14,070 nucleotides of DNA from an uncultured Lachnospiraceae bacterium. Its GTDB lineage: Bacteria; Bacillota; Clostridia; Lachnospirales; Lachnospiraceae. Shown piece by piece: positions 6,942 through 13,223 of the stretch. The stretch covers positions 1-14,070 of the forward strand of contig USGM01000088.1 in NCBI GenBank assembly GCA_900554205.1, in the 5' to 3' direction. Within the stretch, counting starts at the first letter, position 1; each line of letters opens with the position of its first letter. The position numbers and the translations under genes were made by a program. A model generated the notes under the pieces. It was not told where the DNA came from. It made no database searches and was given only the letters and a program-made list of their open reading frames with translations.

Positions 6942-7020
6942 ACGTTAAGGGAAGCAAACAAGATAAATTTTTTCATAATAGCCCAGATGCCGAAAGGTGT
7001 CTGGGCACTCCTCATTTTTA
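6942..7020 (+). ncRNA. Candidate small RNA or orphan leader downstream of the PHO-box-like promoter
   Basis: Downstream of the array no protein gene follows on the plus strand before position 8037. The transcript would carry an A-rich 5' part and then a strong hairpin at 6981-7006: 11 pairs (two G-U wobbles) closed by a GAAA tetraloop. A single-stranded C-rich stretch (CACTCCTC, complementary to ribosome-site sequence) and five U at 7015-7019 follow. The U-run starts 8 nt after the stem, so termination there is not classical and the 3' end is uncertain. It could equally be the leftover leader of a deleted gene. Confidence 0.4.
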
Positions 7021-7033
7021 GGGTTCTTTCCAT

Positions 7034-7069
7034 AAAAGAAAAGAGCAGATTTCCAAATCCGCTCCTTTC
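7034..7069 (-). terminator. Intrinsic terminator of the alarmone synthetase gene
   Basis: On the minus strand GAAAGGAGCGGATTT (7069-7055) pairs with AAATCTGCTCTTTTC (7052-7038), with two G-U pairs, and TTTT follows at 7037-7034. On the plus strand both wobble positions are A-C mismatches, which indicates the structure is kept for minus-strand RNA. It ends 17 nt after the gene's stop. Confidence 0.85.
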
Positions 7070-7085
7070 AATTTCATTTTTTCTG

Positions 7086-7742
7086 CTATTTTTCCTTCTG
7101 CTTTTCCTGTTCCCTGCTGATGGTAAGGATTTCGTCGTTCAGTGACAGCATCCTCGCGTCCAGATCGGACACCATCTTCGCACACTCTATCAGCTCGCTC
7201 TTGATATGCTCCGGCGCATCCCCTTCAAATTTGTAGTGGATCTTATGCTCCAGACTTGCCCAGAAATCCATCGCAACCGTTCTGATCTGGATTTCAACCT
7301 TCGTGTCCACGGTGCGATCGGAAAGATAGACGGGAACCGTCACGATCATGTGATAGCTCTTGTAGCCGCTCGCCTTCGGAAAGGTGATGTAATCCTTCAC
7401 GGCGATGACCTTGATGTCCCTCTGTTCACTGATCATGTCCGCAATGCGGTAAATATCGGAAGTAAAAGAACAGATAATGCGGATTCCCGCAATATCGTTT
7501 ATGTACTTCACCATGTTGTCGATTGTCGATTCATAGCCGTTGCGCTTGAGCTTCTTGACGATACTCTCCGGTGTCTTGATTCTTGCTTTGATGTGCTCGA
7601 TTGGATTGTACTGATGAACATGCTGAAATTCGTCATTGAGGATCTCCATCTTTGTCTCAATCTGCCGCAGTGCGGCGCTGTAGATGAGCGTTACCTCTTT
7701 CCAGCTGTCAATTCCCTCTCCATTATCTACTTTTAACTCCAT
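7086..7742 (-). CDS. Small alarmone synthetase of the RelQ/YjbM type, (p)ppGpp synthesis
   Basis: Single-domain (p)ppGpp synthetase that transfers pyrophosphate from ATP to GDP or GTP in stress and growth control. It lacks the hydrolase, TGS and ACT domains of long Rel enzymes. Motifs present: KARIKTPESI (residues 52-61) in the ATP-binding region, the DIAGIRI strand with Asp83, the G-loop GYKSYH (126-131) with the Tyr that stacks on the GDP base, and VEIQIRT with catalytic Glu150, then FWASLEHKIHYK. The 218-residue length and C-terminal helices resemble B. subtilis YjbM. The frame is open up to 7877, but the predicted -10 box (7839-7847) lies inside that extension. Start codons at 7754 and 7742 remain; 7742 has GGGG with a 6-nt gap and is marginally preferred. 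It is divergent from the 88-residue gene and shares an upstream element with it. Confidence 0.92.
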   Translation of the reverse strand: MELKVDNGEGIDSWKEVTLIYSAALRQIETKMEILNDEFQHVHQYNPIEHIKARIKTPESIVKKLKRNGYESTIDNMVKYINDIAGIRIICSFTSDIYRIADMISEQRDIKVIAVKDYITFPKASGYKSYHMIVTVPVYLSDRTVDTKVEIQIRTVAMDFWASLEHKIHYKFEGDAPEHIKSELIECAKMVSDLDARMLSLNDEILTISREQEKQKEK

Positions 7743-7759
7743 ACCTGTCCCCATACCTT

Positions 7760-7785
7760 CCCTGCATGTACTCTTTACATGCGGG
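7760..7785 (-). promoter_or_regulatory. Leader hairpin before the alarmone synthetase start
   Basis: On the minus strand CCCGCATGTA and TACATGCAGGG form 7 exact pairs plus 3 beyond a bulged A, with a 5-nt loop. The GGG at the 3' base belongs to the purine run GGGAAGG just before the ATG at 7754, so folding could limit access to that start region. Stem position is seen directly; a control role is inference. Confidence 0.45.
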
Positions 7786-7838
7786 TGCCATCCCGAACCT
7801 GCTTCTCTGTTGCAGTGTTTTTTCCATGTTGCGTATCC

Positions 7839-7867
7839 AGTATAACATAAATACTGACAAAAATGTA
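7839..7867 (-). promoter_or_regulatory. Extended -10 promoter of the alarmone synthetase gene
   Basis: TGTTATACT (7847-7839) is an extended -10 box. The 17-bp position holds only a poor -35 (TACATT, 7867-7862). The start is predicted near 7832. An 11-bp element (7882-7872) abuts the -35 region. Confidence 0.6.
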
Positions 7868-7871
7868 TCAT

Positions 7872-7948
7872 ATTCACAAAAAATTAATCCTTTTTTAAGA
7901 GAACCGTTCAAAGACCTACCTTTTATATCTATGCGGCTTTTTGTGAAT
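7872..7948. repeat. Paired 11-bp elements upstream of two divergent promoters
   Basis: ATTCACAAAAA (7872-7882) and its exact complement TTTTTGTGAAT (7938-7948) stand 55 nt apart in the gap between the alarmone synthetase and the 88-residue gene. Read toward each promoter, both are TTTTTGTGAAT and each ends 4-5 bp before the -35 position. The mirror-image placement suggests one factor acting on both promoters, although AT-rich upstream elements for RNA polymerase are an alternative. Confidence 0.65.
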
Positions 7949-7953
7949 TATGC

Positions 7954-7982
7954 TTGCGATTCGGGAAAAGATAAATTAAAAT
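7954..7982 (+). promoter_or_regulatory. Promoter of the 88-residue protein gene
   Basis: TTGCGA (7954-7959), a 17-bp spacer and TAAAAT (7977-7982). The predicted start near 7989 leaves a leader of about 48 nt with a small stem (ATCCG, CGGAT) at about 7993-8016. Confidence 0.6.
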
Positions 7983-8036
7983 GATGGCAGAATCGGAAAT
8001 CCGGAAGACGGATTCCAAAAGACAGGAGGACACGAT

Positions 8037-8303
8037 ATGTTCCGTTTATGGGCAAGAACCTTTAAAGACAATCATATGCTTCAGGACATCTGTATTGAAG
8101 ACGGGAGCAGCGAGACCCGCACCCACAAGGTATTTCATGCCCTGGATGAAGTGTGTTCCAAATTCGATTTAAGCAAACCGATCTGGCTCGACAACACCAT
8201 TGCGGAGTTCAAGCGCCACCGCAAGGCACGCTTCACCCAGGACAATTTTATTGACTCGATAGACTTTGACTACCTTGAAATTCAGGTCATCGAAGAGGAT
8301 TAG
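8037..8303 (+). CDS. Small acidic protein of 88 residues, function unknown
   Basis: No named family recognised. The start is well supported: AGGAGG with a 7-nt gap to the ATG, behind a good promoter. The protein has no signal peptide, membrane segment or cysteine cluster (a few scattered Cys only), so it is probably a soluble cytoplasmic protein. It is rich in charged and aromatic residues, with motifs such as KVFHALDEVC and SKPIWLDNTIAEFKRH and an acidic end (EIQVIEED). Codon use and composition match its neighbours, arguing for a real, resident gene. Its stop overlaps the galE stop by 3-4 nt tail to tail, with no terminator between. The divergent alarmone synthetase shares its upstream element, so a stress or growth-rate role is possible but not shown. 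Confidence 0.8.
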   Translation: MFRLWARTFKDNHMLQDICIEDGSSETRTHKVFHALDEVCSKFDLSKPIWLDNTIAEFKRHRKARFTQDNFIDSIDFDYLEIQVIEED

Positions 8304-9316
8304 TCGTCATATCCGTTCGGATTATTCTTCTGCCATCTCCATGAGTCCTCGCACATCTCCTTGATGCCGTACTTGGCTTCCCAGCCGAGCTCCTTCTTTG
8401 CAAGGCTCGCATCGGAGTAACATGTGGCAATATCTCCCGCACGTCTCGGCTTGATTACATAAGGAATCTTTACGCCGGTCGCCTCTTCAAAATTCTTAAC
8501 AATATCCAGCACGCTGTAGCCGACACCGGTTCCCAGATTGTAGATCTTCAGACCCGCCTTCTCCTCGATCTTCTTCAATGCCTTGACATGGCCTACCGCC
8601 AGATCGACAACATGGATGTAGTCGCGGACACCGGTTCCGTCCGGTGTGTCGTAATCGTTTCCGAAAACGCCCAGCTCCTTGAGCTTTCCGACAGCCACCT
8701 GCGTGATGTAGGGCATCAGATTGTTCGGAATACCGTTCGGATTTTCTCCGATTGTGCCGCTCTTATGTGCGCCGATCGGGTTGAAATAGCGGAGCAGTAT
8801 CACGTTCCATTCAGGATCAGCCTTCTGGATGTCGGAAAGGATCTGCTCAAGCATGGACTTCGTCCAGCCATAGGGATTCGTACACTGTCCCTTCGGGCAC
8901 TCCTCCGTGATCGGAATAAACGCCGGATTTCCGTAAACCGTCGCACTGGAAGAGAAGATAATATTCTTCACATTGTGCTTTCTCATGACATCCACGAGAG
9001 TCAGCGTACCCGCGATATTGTTCTCATAGTATTCCCACGGCTTCTGTACGGACTCGCCAACCGCCTTCAGCCCCGCAAAATGGATGACCGCATCGATGCT
9101 CTCCTTGGAGAATATCTCCTCCAGCGCCTCTCTGTCCAGAATGTCTGCCCGATAGAAAGGAACCTTCTTACCCGTGATCGCCTCGACACGCTGCAGAGAC
9201 TTTTCACTTGCGTTGCAAAGATTATCCAGAACAACAACATCATAACCGGCCTGCTGCAGCTCCACTACTGTATGGCTGCCGATAAAGCCGGCACCGCCCG
9301 TCACCAAAATCTTCAT
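8300..9316 (-). CDS. galE: UDP-glucose 4-epimerase
   Basis: Interconverts UDP-galactose and UDP-glucose with tightly bound NAD+, in the Leloir pathway and in making sugars for surface polymers. From the ATG at 9316 the protein is 338 residues, the normal size. The Rossmann motif GGAGFIGS is at residues 7-14. The catalytic triad is Ser124 (SSSATVYG), Tyr149 and Lys153 (NPYGWTK), with the same numbering as E. coli GalE. The frame is open to 9412, but 32 extra residues would precede the Rossmann strand and overlap the predicted promoter (9384-9412). The ATG at 9316 has a GAGGGAG site directly upstream. It lies 131 bp downstream of the UDPGP-type uridylyltransferase gene in the same direction. 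Whether it also accepts UDP-GlcNAc cannot be told. Confidence 0.95.
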   Translation of the reverse strand: MKILVTGGAGFIGSHTVVELQQAGYDVVVLDNLCNASEKSLQRVEAITGKKVPFYRADILDREALEEIFSKESIDAVIHFAGLKAVGESVQKPWEYYENNIAGTLTLVDVMRKHNVKNIIFSSSATVYGNPAFIPITEECPKGQCTNPYGWTKSMLEQILSDIQKADPEWNVILLRYFNPIGAHKSGTIGENPNGIPNNLMPYITQVAVGKLKELGVFGNDYDTPDGTGVRDYIHVVDLAVGHVKALKKIEEKAGLKIYNLGTGVGYSVLDIVKNFEEATGVKIPYVIKPRRAGDIATCYSDASLAKKELGWEAKYGIKEMCEDSWRWQKNNPNGYDD

Positions 9317-9383
9317 AGCTCCCTCTTTTCCGCCGGGAATTGTTTCCATTCCCCGCAATGTTTTTTGTTTCCTGTTATTTTCT

Positions 9384-9412
9384 AGGATAAACAAAAAATC
9401 CGTATTTCTCAA
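9384..9412 (-). promoter_or_regulatory. Predicted promoter of galE
   Basis: TTGAGA (9412-9407), a 17-bp spacer and TATCCT (9389-9384), with the start predicted near 9377. In the leader, GGGAAT and ATTCCC (9335-9340, 9348-9353) can form a short stem ahead of the ribosome site. No terminator was seen after the upstream gene, so read-through transcription is also likely. Confidence 0.5.
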
Positions 9413-9447
9413 TACTTATATGTTGCCAGAATCTGTCATAATGTTGA

Positions 9448-10674
9448 CTACAGTGTGATGCCGTTCTTCTGGAGGAGTGCACGGGCACTGTCCACGGAAT
9501 CCACACCGACGCGGTTTTTGATCGGGGCAAATTCCTTCTCACGCACTACCTCGTAGGGCAGGCAGCTCTTCATCTGGTGGATCATATCCAGCACAAGGTT
9601 CTCAAACTTAAAGCCGTTGGGCTTCTCCGGCTGCACATACTCTCCCGCCTCGTTCAGATAGGGAATCTTCTTCTCCACGATATGCAGTGGCAGACTGTTG
9701 CTCAGAATTTCAATGAGCTCGGGCACGTGGAACAGGTAATTCAGAATGACGCCGAAGTAATATGCCGGATCGCCATTCTCATCCTTCGCATTCATCAGTT
9801 CCTCTGTCAGTTCATAATACTCTATGATTGACGGTCTGCCGTCCTCGAGACACATTACGCCGACCTTCTCGTCAGGCGCATTCTTGCGCACCACCTTCGC
9901 ACCTACCACACAGTTTTTCTCGATCGTCGCGCCGATAAAACAGGGATCTGCGATTCTCTGGAGCACATTGTCGACAGAGAATACATTCAGCCATTCGATG
10001 CCCTCCTTCTGCACCAGCTCCAGCAGTCCGGCATTCTTCATCGAGATGAACCAGCCGCCGTTGCCGTTGGGAGAGGTAGACAGCTTTCCCTTTTCCTCCA
10101 TGTAAATCTTTCCGTTATAATCCGTCGCGGCAGCCATCTCCTGCATGAAGAAATGGACATATTCCGCCTTGTACCCGAAATAGTCATGCTCCTTCAGAAA
10201 CTTCACCGTCGCCTCGTGATTCTTATCGCTCGTCATGACGAAAAGATGAATCCAGCGATCCGCCTGACGCACAACATCCATCAGGTTATTGATCAGGCAT
10301 TCAAATATGTAAAGGTCTCTGGTCAGCCCGACATTGAACATTCCCTTGGGATTATCCGAGCCGAGTCTCGTTCCCATGCCTCCGGCGAGGAGCACCGCCC
10401 CCACCCTGCCTTCCCGGATTGCCTCCAGTCCGGTCGCTGTAAAGCTCTCCCTGTTGGCATCTATCTCGGACAGCTGCATTGCCGCAAGCGGTGTGATGAC
10501 TCCCTTTTGCGCAAGCTCCTCACGATGTCTGCAGGATTCCAGAATGCTCATGTCCGTCGCCTCGATCTGCTCCAGCAGAGCCTCCTTCTCTTTCTCGTTC
10601 AACTCCCCATAGTATTTCAGTACATGTTCCTGTCCGTATTTTTCAAGTTTTTCCTTCGCCTGTGCTAAAGTCAT
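9448..10674 (-). CDS. UDPGP-type nucleotidyltransferase (UTP:sugar-1-phosphate uridylyltransferase)
   Basis: Predicted to make a UDP-sugar from UTP and a hexose or N-acetylhexosamine 1-phosphate. The GT-A nucleotide-binding signature LAGGMGTR is at residues 96-103, with PK at 109-110 (SDNPKG). This is the pattern of the UDPGP family, which includes eukaryotic UDP-GlcNAc and UDP-glucose pyrophosphorylases, not of bacterial GalU. Further family-like parts are STSPNGNGGW (about 203-212), LNVFSVDNVL and EKPNGFKFE. The length of 408 residues is shorter than eukaryotic members and usual for the clostridial type. The ATG at 10680 has GGGAGA directly against it; the ATG at 10674 has GGAG with a 7-nt gap and is preferred. 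Next to galE it suggests supply of UDP-glucose/galactose or UDP-GlcNAc/GalNAc; specificity cannot be read from the sequence. Confidence 0.9.
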   Translation of the reverse strand: MTLAQAKEKLEKYGQEHVLKYYGELNEKEKEALLEQIEATDMSILESCRHREELAQKGVITPLAAMQLSEIDANRESFTATGLEAIREGRVGAVLLAGGMGTRLGSDNPKGMFNVGLTRDLYIFECLINNLMDVVRQADRWIHLFVMTSDKNHEATVKFLKEHDYFGYKAEYVHFFMQEMAAATDYNGKIYMEEKGKLSTSPNGNGGWFISMKNAGLLELVQKEGIEWLNVFSVDNVLQRIADPCFIGATIEKNCVVGAKVVRKNAPDEKVGVMCLEDGRPSIIEYYELTEELMNAKDENGDPAYYFGVILNYLFHVPELIEILSNSLPLHIVEKKIPYLNEAGEYVQPEKPNGFKFENLVLDMIHQMKSCLPYEVVREKEFAPIKNRVGVDSVDSARALLQKNGITL

Positions 10675-10746
10675 AATCATTCTCCCTTGATTTTACTAAT
10701 TTCCAAAAGGTGCCTTCCACGCCCTTTCCAATACTTTTCCAGTATA

Positions 10747-11703
10747 TCAGAACTTTCCGGGATCGGCAAGGTTCGAGAGCTCCAGTCCCGCAAAGAAATC
10801 CGTTGCGGCGGGTGCCTGAGCCATCCGCTGCAGGAAATACGCCTTCATCTCCGGGAACTCTTCCCCGATATCCTCCAGAATCGGACATAGATTCTCCGCA
10901 TTCAGACCTCCGAGCTCTGCAAACAAGCTGTAATAGGCTCTGTCGTTCCCTCTCTCTCGCAAGATGACCTGCCACGTCTCCTCGCTCCCGCAGCCCTTGG
11001 TATGGGCTTTCAGATACGCTTCCAGTTCGCACTTCTGCGGCTCCGCCAATTTCCACGAGTAAAGCAATCTTAAAAATGCCAGCCTCGCCTTTTCCCTGCG
11101 CCTCTCGCTGACATAGGCGAGCACATCCGTGCTTCCGTAGTCCTCCTCGCCGCAGAGCACCTGTCTCGAAAAACCCTCTTCATCCGGAGTGTGCAGCACT
11201 GCTGCCAGCTTCGCATCCCACTTTCCCAGCCACTCCGGGCTTCCCACCGCAGGCGGCTCCAGAAGATAATAAGCTCCGAAGTCTTTCACTGCTGCCGCCA
11301 GCAACTCCGCCGTCTGCAAGGTATTGCCCTGCCCCTCCGGCTCGCCAGCTCCGCACGGCGACGCTTCCCCGTACAGCACAATCCTCTCCAGTTTTGCACA
11401 GTCTAAAAAAACCGCCTTTCCGAAGCAAAGCTCCCTGCGCGGAAGCTGTATCTCCTTCAGGCTGCTGCACGAGGCAAATGCCCAGTCGCCGATCTCCCGC
11501 ACTGTCCCGGGAAGTCTCACCAGCCTCAGACTCTTCCTGCTTAAAAAGGCTTTTTTTCCGATCACCGCCACCGGCAGCCCCTCGATCTGCTCCGGCACGG
11601 TAAACTCGGCTGTCTGCCCATGAAATTCCACGATACACACAGCCCCGTCCTGTATCTTATATTTCAGGCTGCCGCCCTCAAGCTCCCATTCTCTCTCCTG
11701 CAT
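10747..11703 (-). CDS. LRR_5 (BspA-like) leucine-rich repeat protein with unknown helical C-terminus
   Basis: Third gene of the VWA-AAA operon. Residues about 25-115 contain three to four BspA-type repeats of the pattern IGxxAFxxCxSLxxIxLP, for example AVIGKKAF, EIGDWAFASCSSLKEIQLP and FGKAVFLDCAKLERI. Residues about 130-318 are mostly predicted helix with no motif I recognise. There is no signal peptide, membrane segment or wall anchor, so unlike many BspA-like surface proteins this one is probably cytoplasmic, fitting a partner or substrate adaptor of the ATPase. The open frame starts with GTG at 11709, overlapping the ATPase stop. The ATG at 11703, 2 nt after that stop, has GGAG with a 5-nt gap and is preferred. 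Translational coupling is likely either way. Confidence 0.8.
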   Translation of the reverse strand: MQEREWELEGGSLKYKIQDGAVCIVEFHGQTAEFTVPEQIEGLPVAVIGKKAFLSRKSLRLVRLPGTVREIGDWAFASCSSLKEIQLPRRELCFGKAVFLDCAKLERIVLYGEASPCGAGEPEGQGNTLQTAELLAAAVKDFGAYYLLEPPAVGSPEWLGKWDAKLAAVLHTPDEEGFSRQVLCGEEDYGSTDVLAYVSERRREKARLAFLRLLYSWKLAEPQKCELEAYLKAHTKGCGSEETWQVILRERGNDRAYYSLFAELGGLNAENLCPILEDIGEEFPEMKAYFLQRMAQAPAATDFFAGLELSNLADPGKF

Positions 11704-11705
11704 AA

Positions 11706-13223
11706 TCACTCCAGTTTCAGCTCTGCGATCTCCGACCTGATCCGGTCGCTGCGCTCGCTGAGCATCAGTTCCTCATTGTGTCTCTGATAGTCCGGGCAGC
11801 CAAAGGTCGCTATGAACTGCGCCGAGCTTGTATTCACCGTCAGCTCCGTCACGAGCAGCAGCATCTCGTTCCCCTCTGCAAATGCCTCCTCCGCAAAGAC
11901 AAAGAGCGCGTGAAGCTCGTTCTGCACCTTCTCCGTCTCCTGCTTCATTCTGGCAACCAGCTGTCCGTATCTAGTCTTCAAAAACTCATATGCCGCCGCA
12001 TTGTCCCGGGGCGCGCTCATCATCAGTTCCTTTCTGCTCTCCTCGAGAAAGCGGATCACACTGCGGTGCTTCCGCCTGTCCGCATCCGACAGCGAATTTG
12101 CGCTTTGCAGATTTTCCAGAAGCTTTTTCCTGCCCTCCGCCTGCTTTTCCAGCATGGCAAGCGTCTGCTCGACAGTGTTGCCGTCCGCAGCTGCTCCGAC
12201 CGCCTTCAAGGGATTTCGGAGATCGGACAGAAAAGCCGCCTGTTCCATGATCTGTCTCATGTCAGCCTGTACTCTGTCAAGCAGCATTCCCAGCAGCGAC
12301 AGTCTCTCGTCAAACGCTGCTGCCTTCGCTCTGGCAATCGCCTGCACCGACGGATTTCCTTCCAGAATTTCGGAGATTTTATAATCCCTCTTGTACTTAT
12401 TATATAGGTCGTAGTACGCGGAAAATTCCTTCACGACCCTTTCATTCCGGAGATATTGTCCGATCAGGGACTCGTCCACCGGAAGCTGCTCATCCTCGTA
12501 CAGCGTCAGAATCTCCGAGAGATCCTCCCAGCCTCTCGCCGTCACATAGCTTCGCCCCTTTGTTGTCATCTCCATCACATAGAAGTGCTCCTTCTTAAGG
12601 TCGAGATAGCTGATGACCGCATTATGGATGCGCCGCTCCACCGCATATTCCTTCCAGACGCGGTAATCTGGCTCCACCTCCAGCAGCTTCAGCCTGTCCA
12701 TTGTCACCACGTCAAACTCCCTGACCGATTTATTGTACTCCGGCGGGTTTCCTGCCGTGACGACCACCCAGCCCTCCGGCACTCTGTGGCGTCCGAAGAC
12801 CTTGTACTGCAAAAATTGCAGCATGGACGGCGCCAGCGTCTCGGAGACACAGTTGATCTCATCCAGAAACAGAATGCCCTCCTTCATGCCGCTGCTCTCC
12901 ATCGCGTCATACACCGACGCAATAATCTCGCTCATGGTATATTCAGAGACGCTCACCTTTTCACCGCCGTAGGTCTTCTCCGTGATAAACGGAAGCCCCA
13001 GCGCGGACTGTCGCGTGTGGTGCGTCATGGAATATGCCACAAGGGCAATGCCCATTTCCTGCGCGATCTGCTCCATGATCGCCGTCTTCCCGATGCCGGG
13101 CGCACCGAGCAGAAAGATCGGACGCTGCCGCACAACCGGCACACGGTACTCTCCGAACTCGTCCTTTTTCAGATATAAATTTACCGAATTTTTAATGTAT
13201 TCCTTCGCCTGCTTAATATTCAT
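11706..13223 (-). CDS. MoxR-like AAA+ ATPase
   Basis: Predicted chaperone-type AAA+ ATPase of the MoxR (AAA_5) kind, which remodels or activates protein complexes together with VWA-domain partners. Walker A is GAPGIGKT (residues 40-47), Walker B ILFLDE (117-122), sensor 1 TAGN (156-159), and an arginine near DRLK (176-179) may serve as arginine finger. After the ATPase core (to about 250) the C-terminal half is largely helical and charged, with coiled-coil-like stretches (about 330-460). At 505 residues it is longer than classical MoxR proteins of about 320-350, so the tail is an added domain. The ATG at 13223 lies inside the VWA gene end (11-nt overlap) with GAGG 6 nt upstream, so the two are translationally coupled, a sign of a stoichiometric complex. 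Confidence 0.9.
   Translation of the reverse strand: MNIKQAKEYIKNSVNLYLKKDEFGEYRVPVVRQRPIFLLGAPGIGKTAIMEQIAQEMGIALVAYSMTHHTRQSALGLPFITEKTYGGEKVSVSEYTMSEIIASVYDAMESSGMKEGILFLDEINCVSETLAPSMLQFLQYKVFGRHRVPEGWVVVTAGNPPEYNKSVREFDVVTMDRLKLLEVEPDYRVWKEYAVERRIHNAVISYLDLKKEHFYVMEMTTKGRSYVTARGWEDLSEILTLYEDEQLPVDESLIGQYLRNERVVKEFSAYYDLYNKYKRDYKISEILEGNPSVQAIARAKAAAFDERLSLLGMLLDRVQADMRQIMEQAAFLSDLRNPLKAVGAAADGNTVEQTLAMLEKQAEGRKKLLENLQSANSLSDADRRKHRSVIRFLEESRKELMMSAPRDNAAAYEFLKTRYGQLVARMKQETEKVQNELHALFVFAEEAFAEGNEMLLLVTELTVNTSSAQFIATFGCPDYQRHNEELMLSERSDRIRSEIAELKLE

Noticed and set aside
6987..7145. A 52-codon plus-strand frame starting at the ATG inside the GAAA hairpin, with a Phe/Leu-rich hydrophobic stretch
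   Set aside because: No ribosome site, its start is buried in a strong stem, the hydrophobic run comes from T-rich terminator DNA, and it runs through the relQ-like terminator into that gene antisense.
7743..7877. N-terminal extension of the alarmone synthetase to the ATG at 7877
   Set aside because: The best promoter -10 box (7839-7847) lies within it, the extra residues do not resemble the family and no ribosome site precedes 7877.
7981..8172. 63-codon plus-strand frame overlapping the start of the 88-residue gene
   Set aside because: Out of frame with the better-supported gene; its start overlaps the -10 box and has no ribosome site.
9317..9412. N-terminal extension of GalE to 9412
   Set aside because: GalE proteins begin right at the Rossmann strand (MKILVTGGAG), and the extension overlaps the predicted promoter.
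10705..10727. Possible terminator between the LRR gene and the UDPGP gene
   Set aside because: Seven pairs with a bulged base and only four U, most of them inside the stem; too weak to call, so read-through of the operon into the UDP-sugar genes stays possible.
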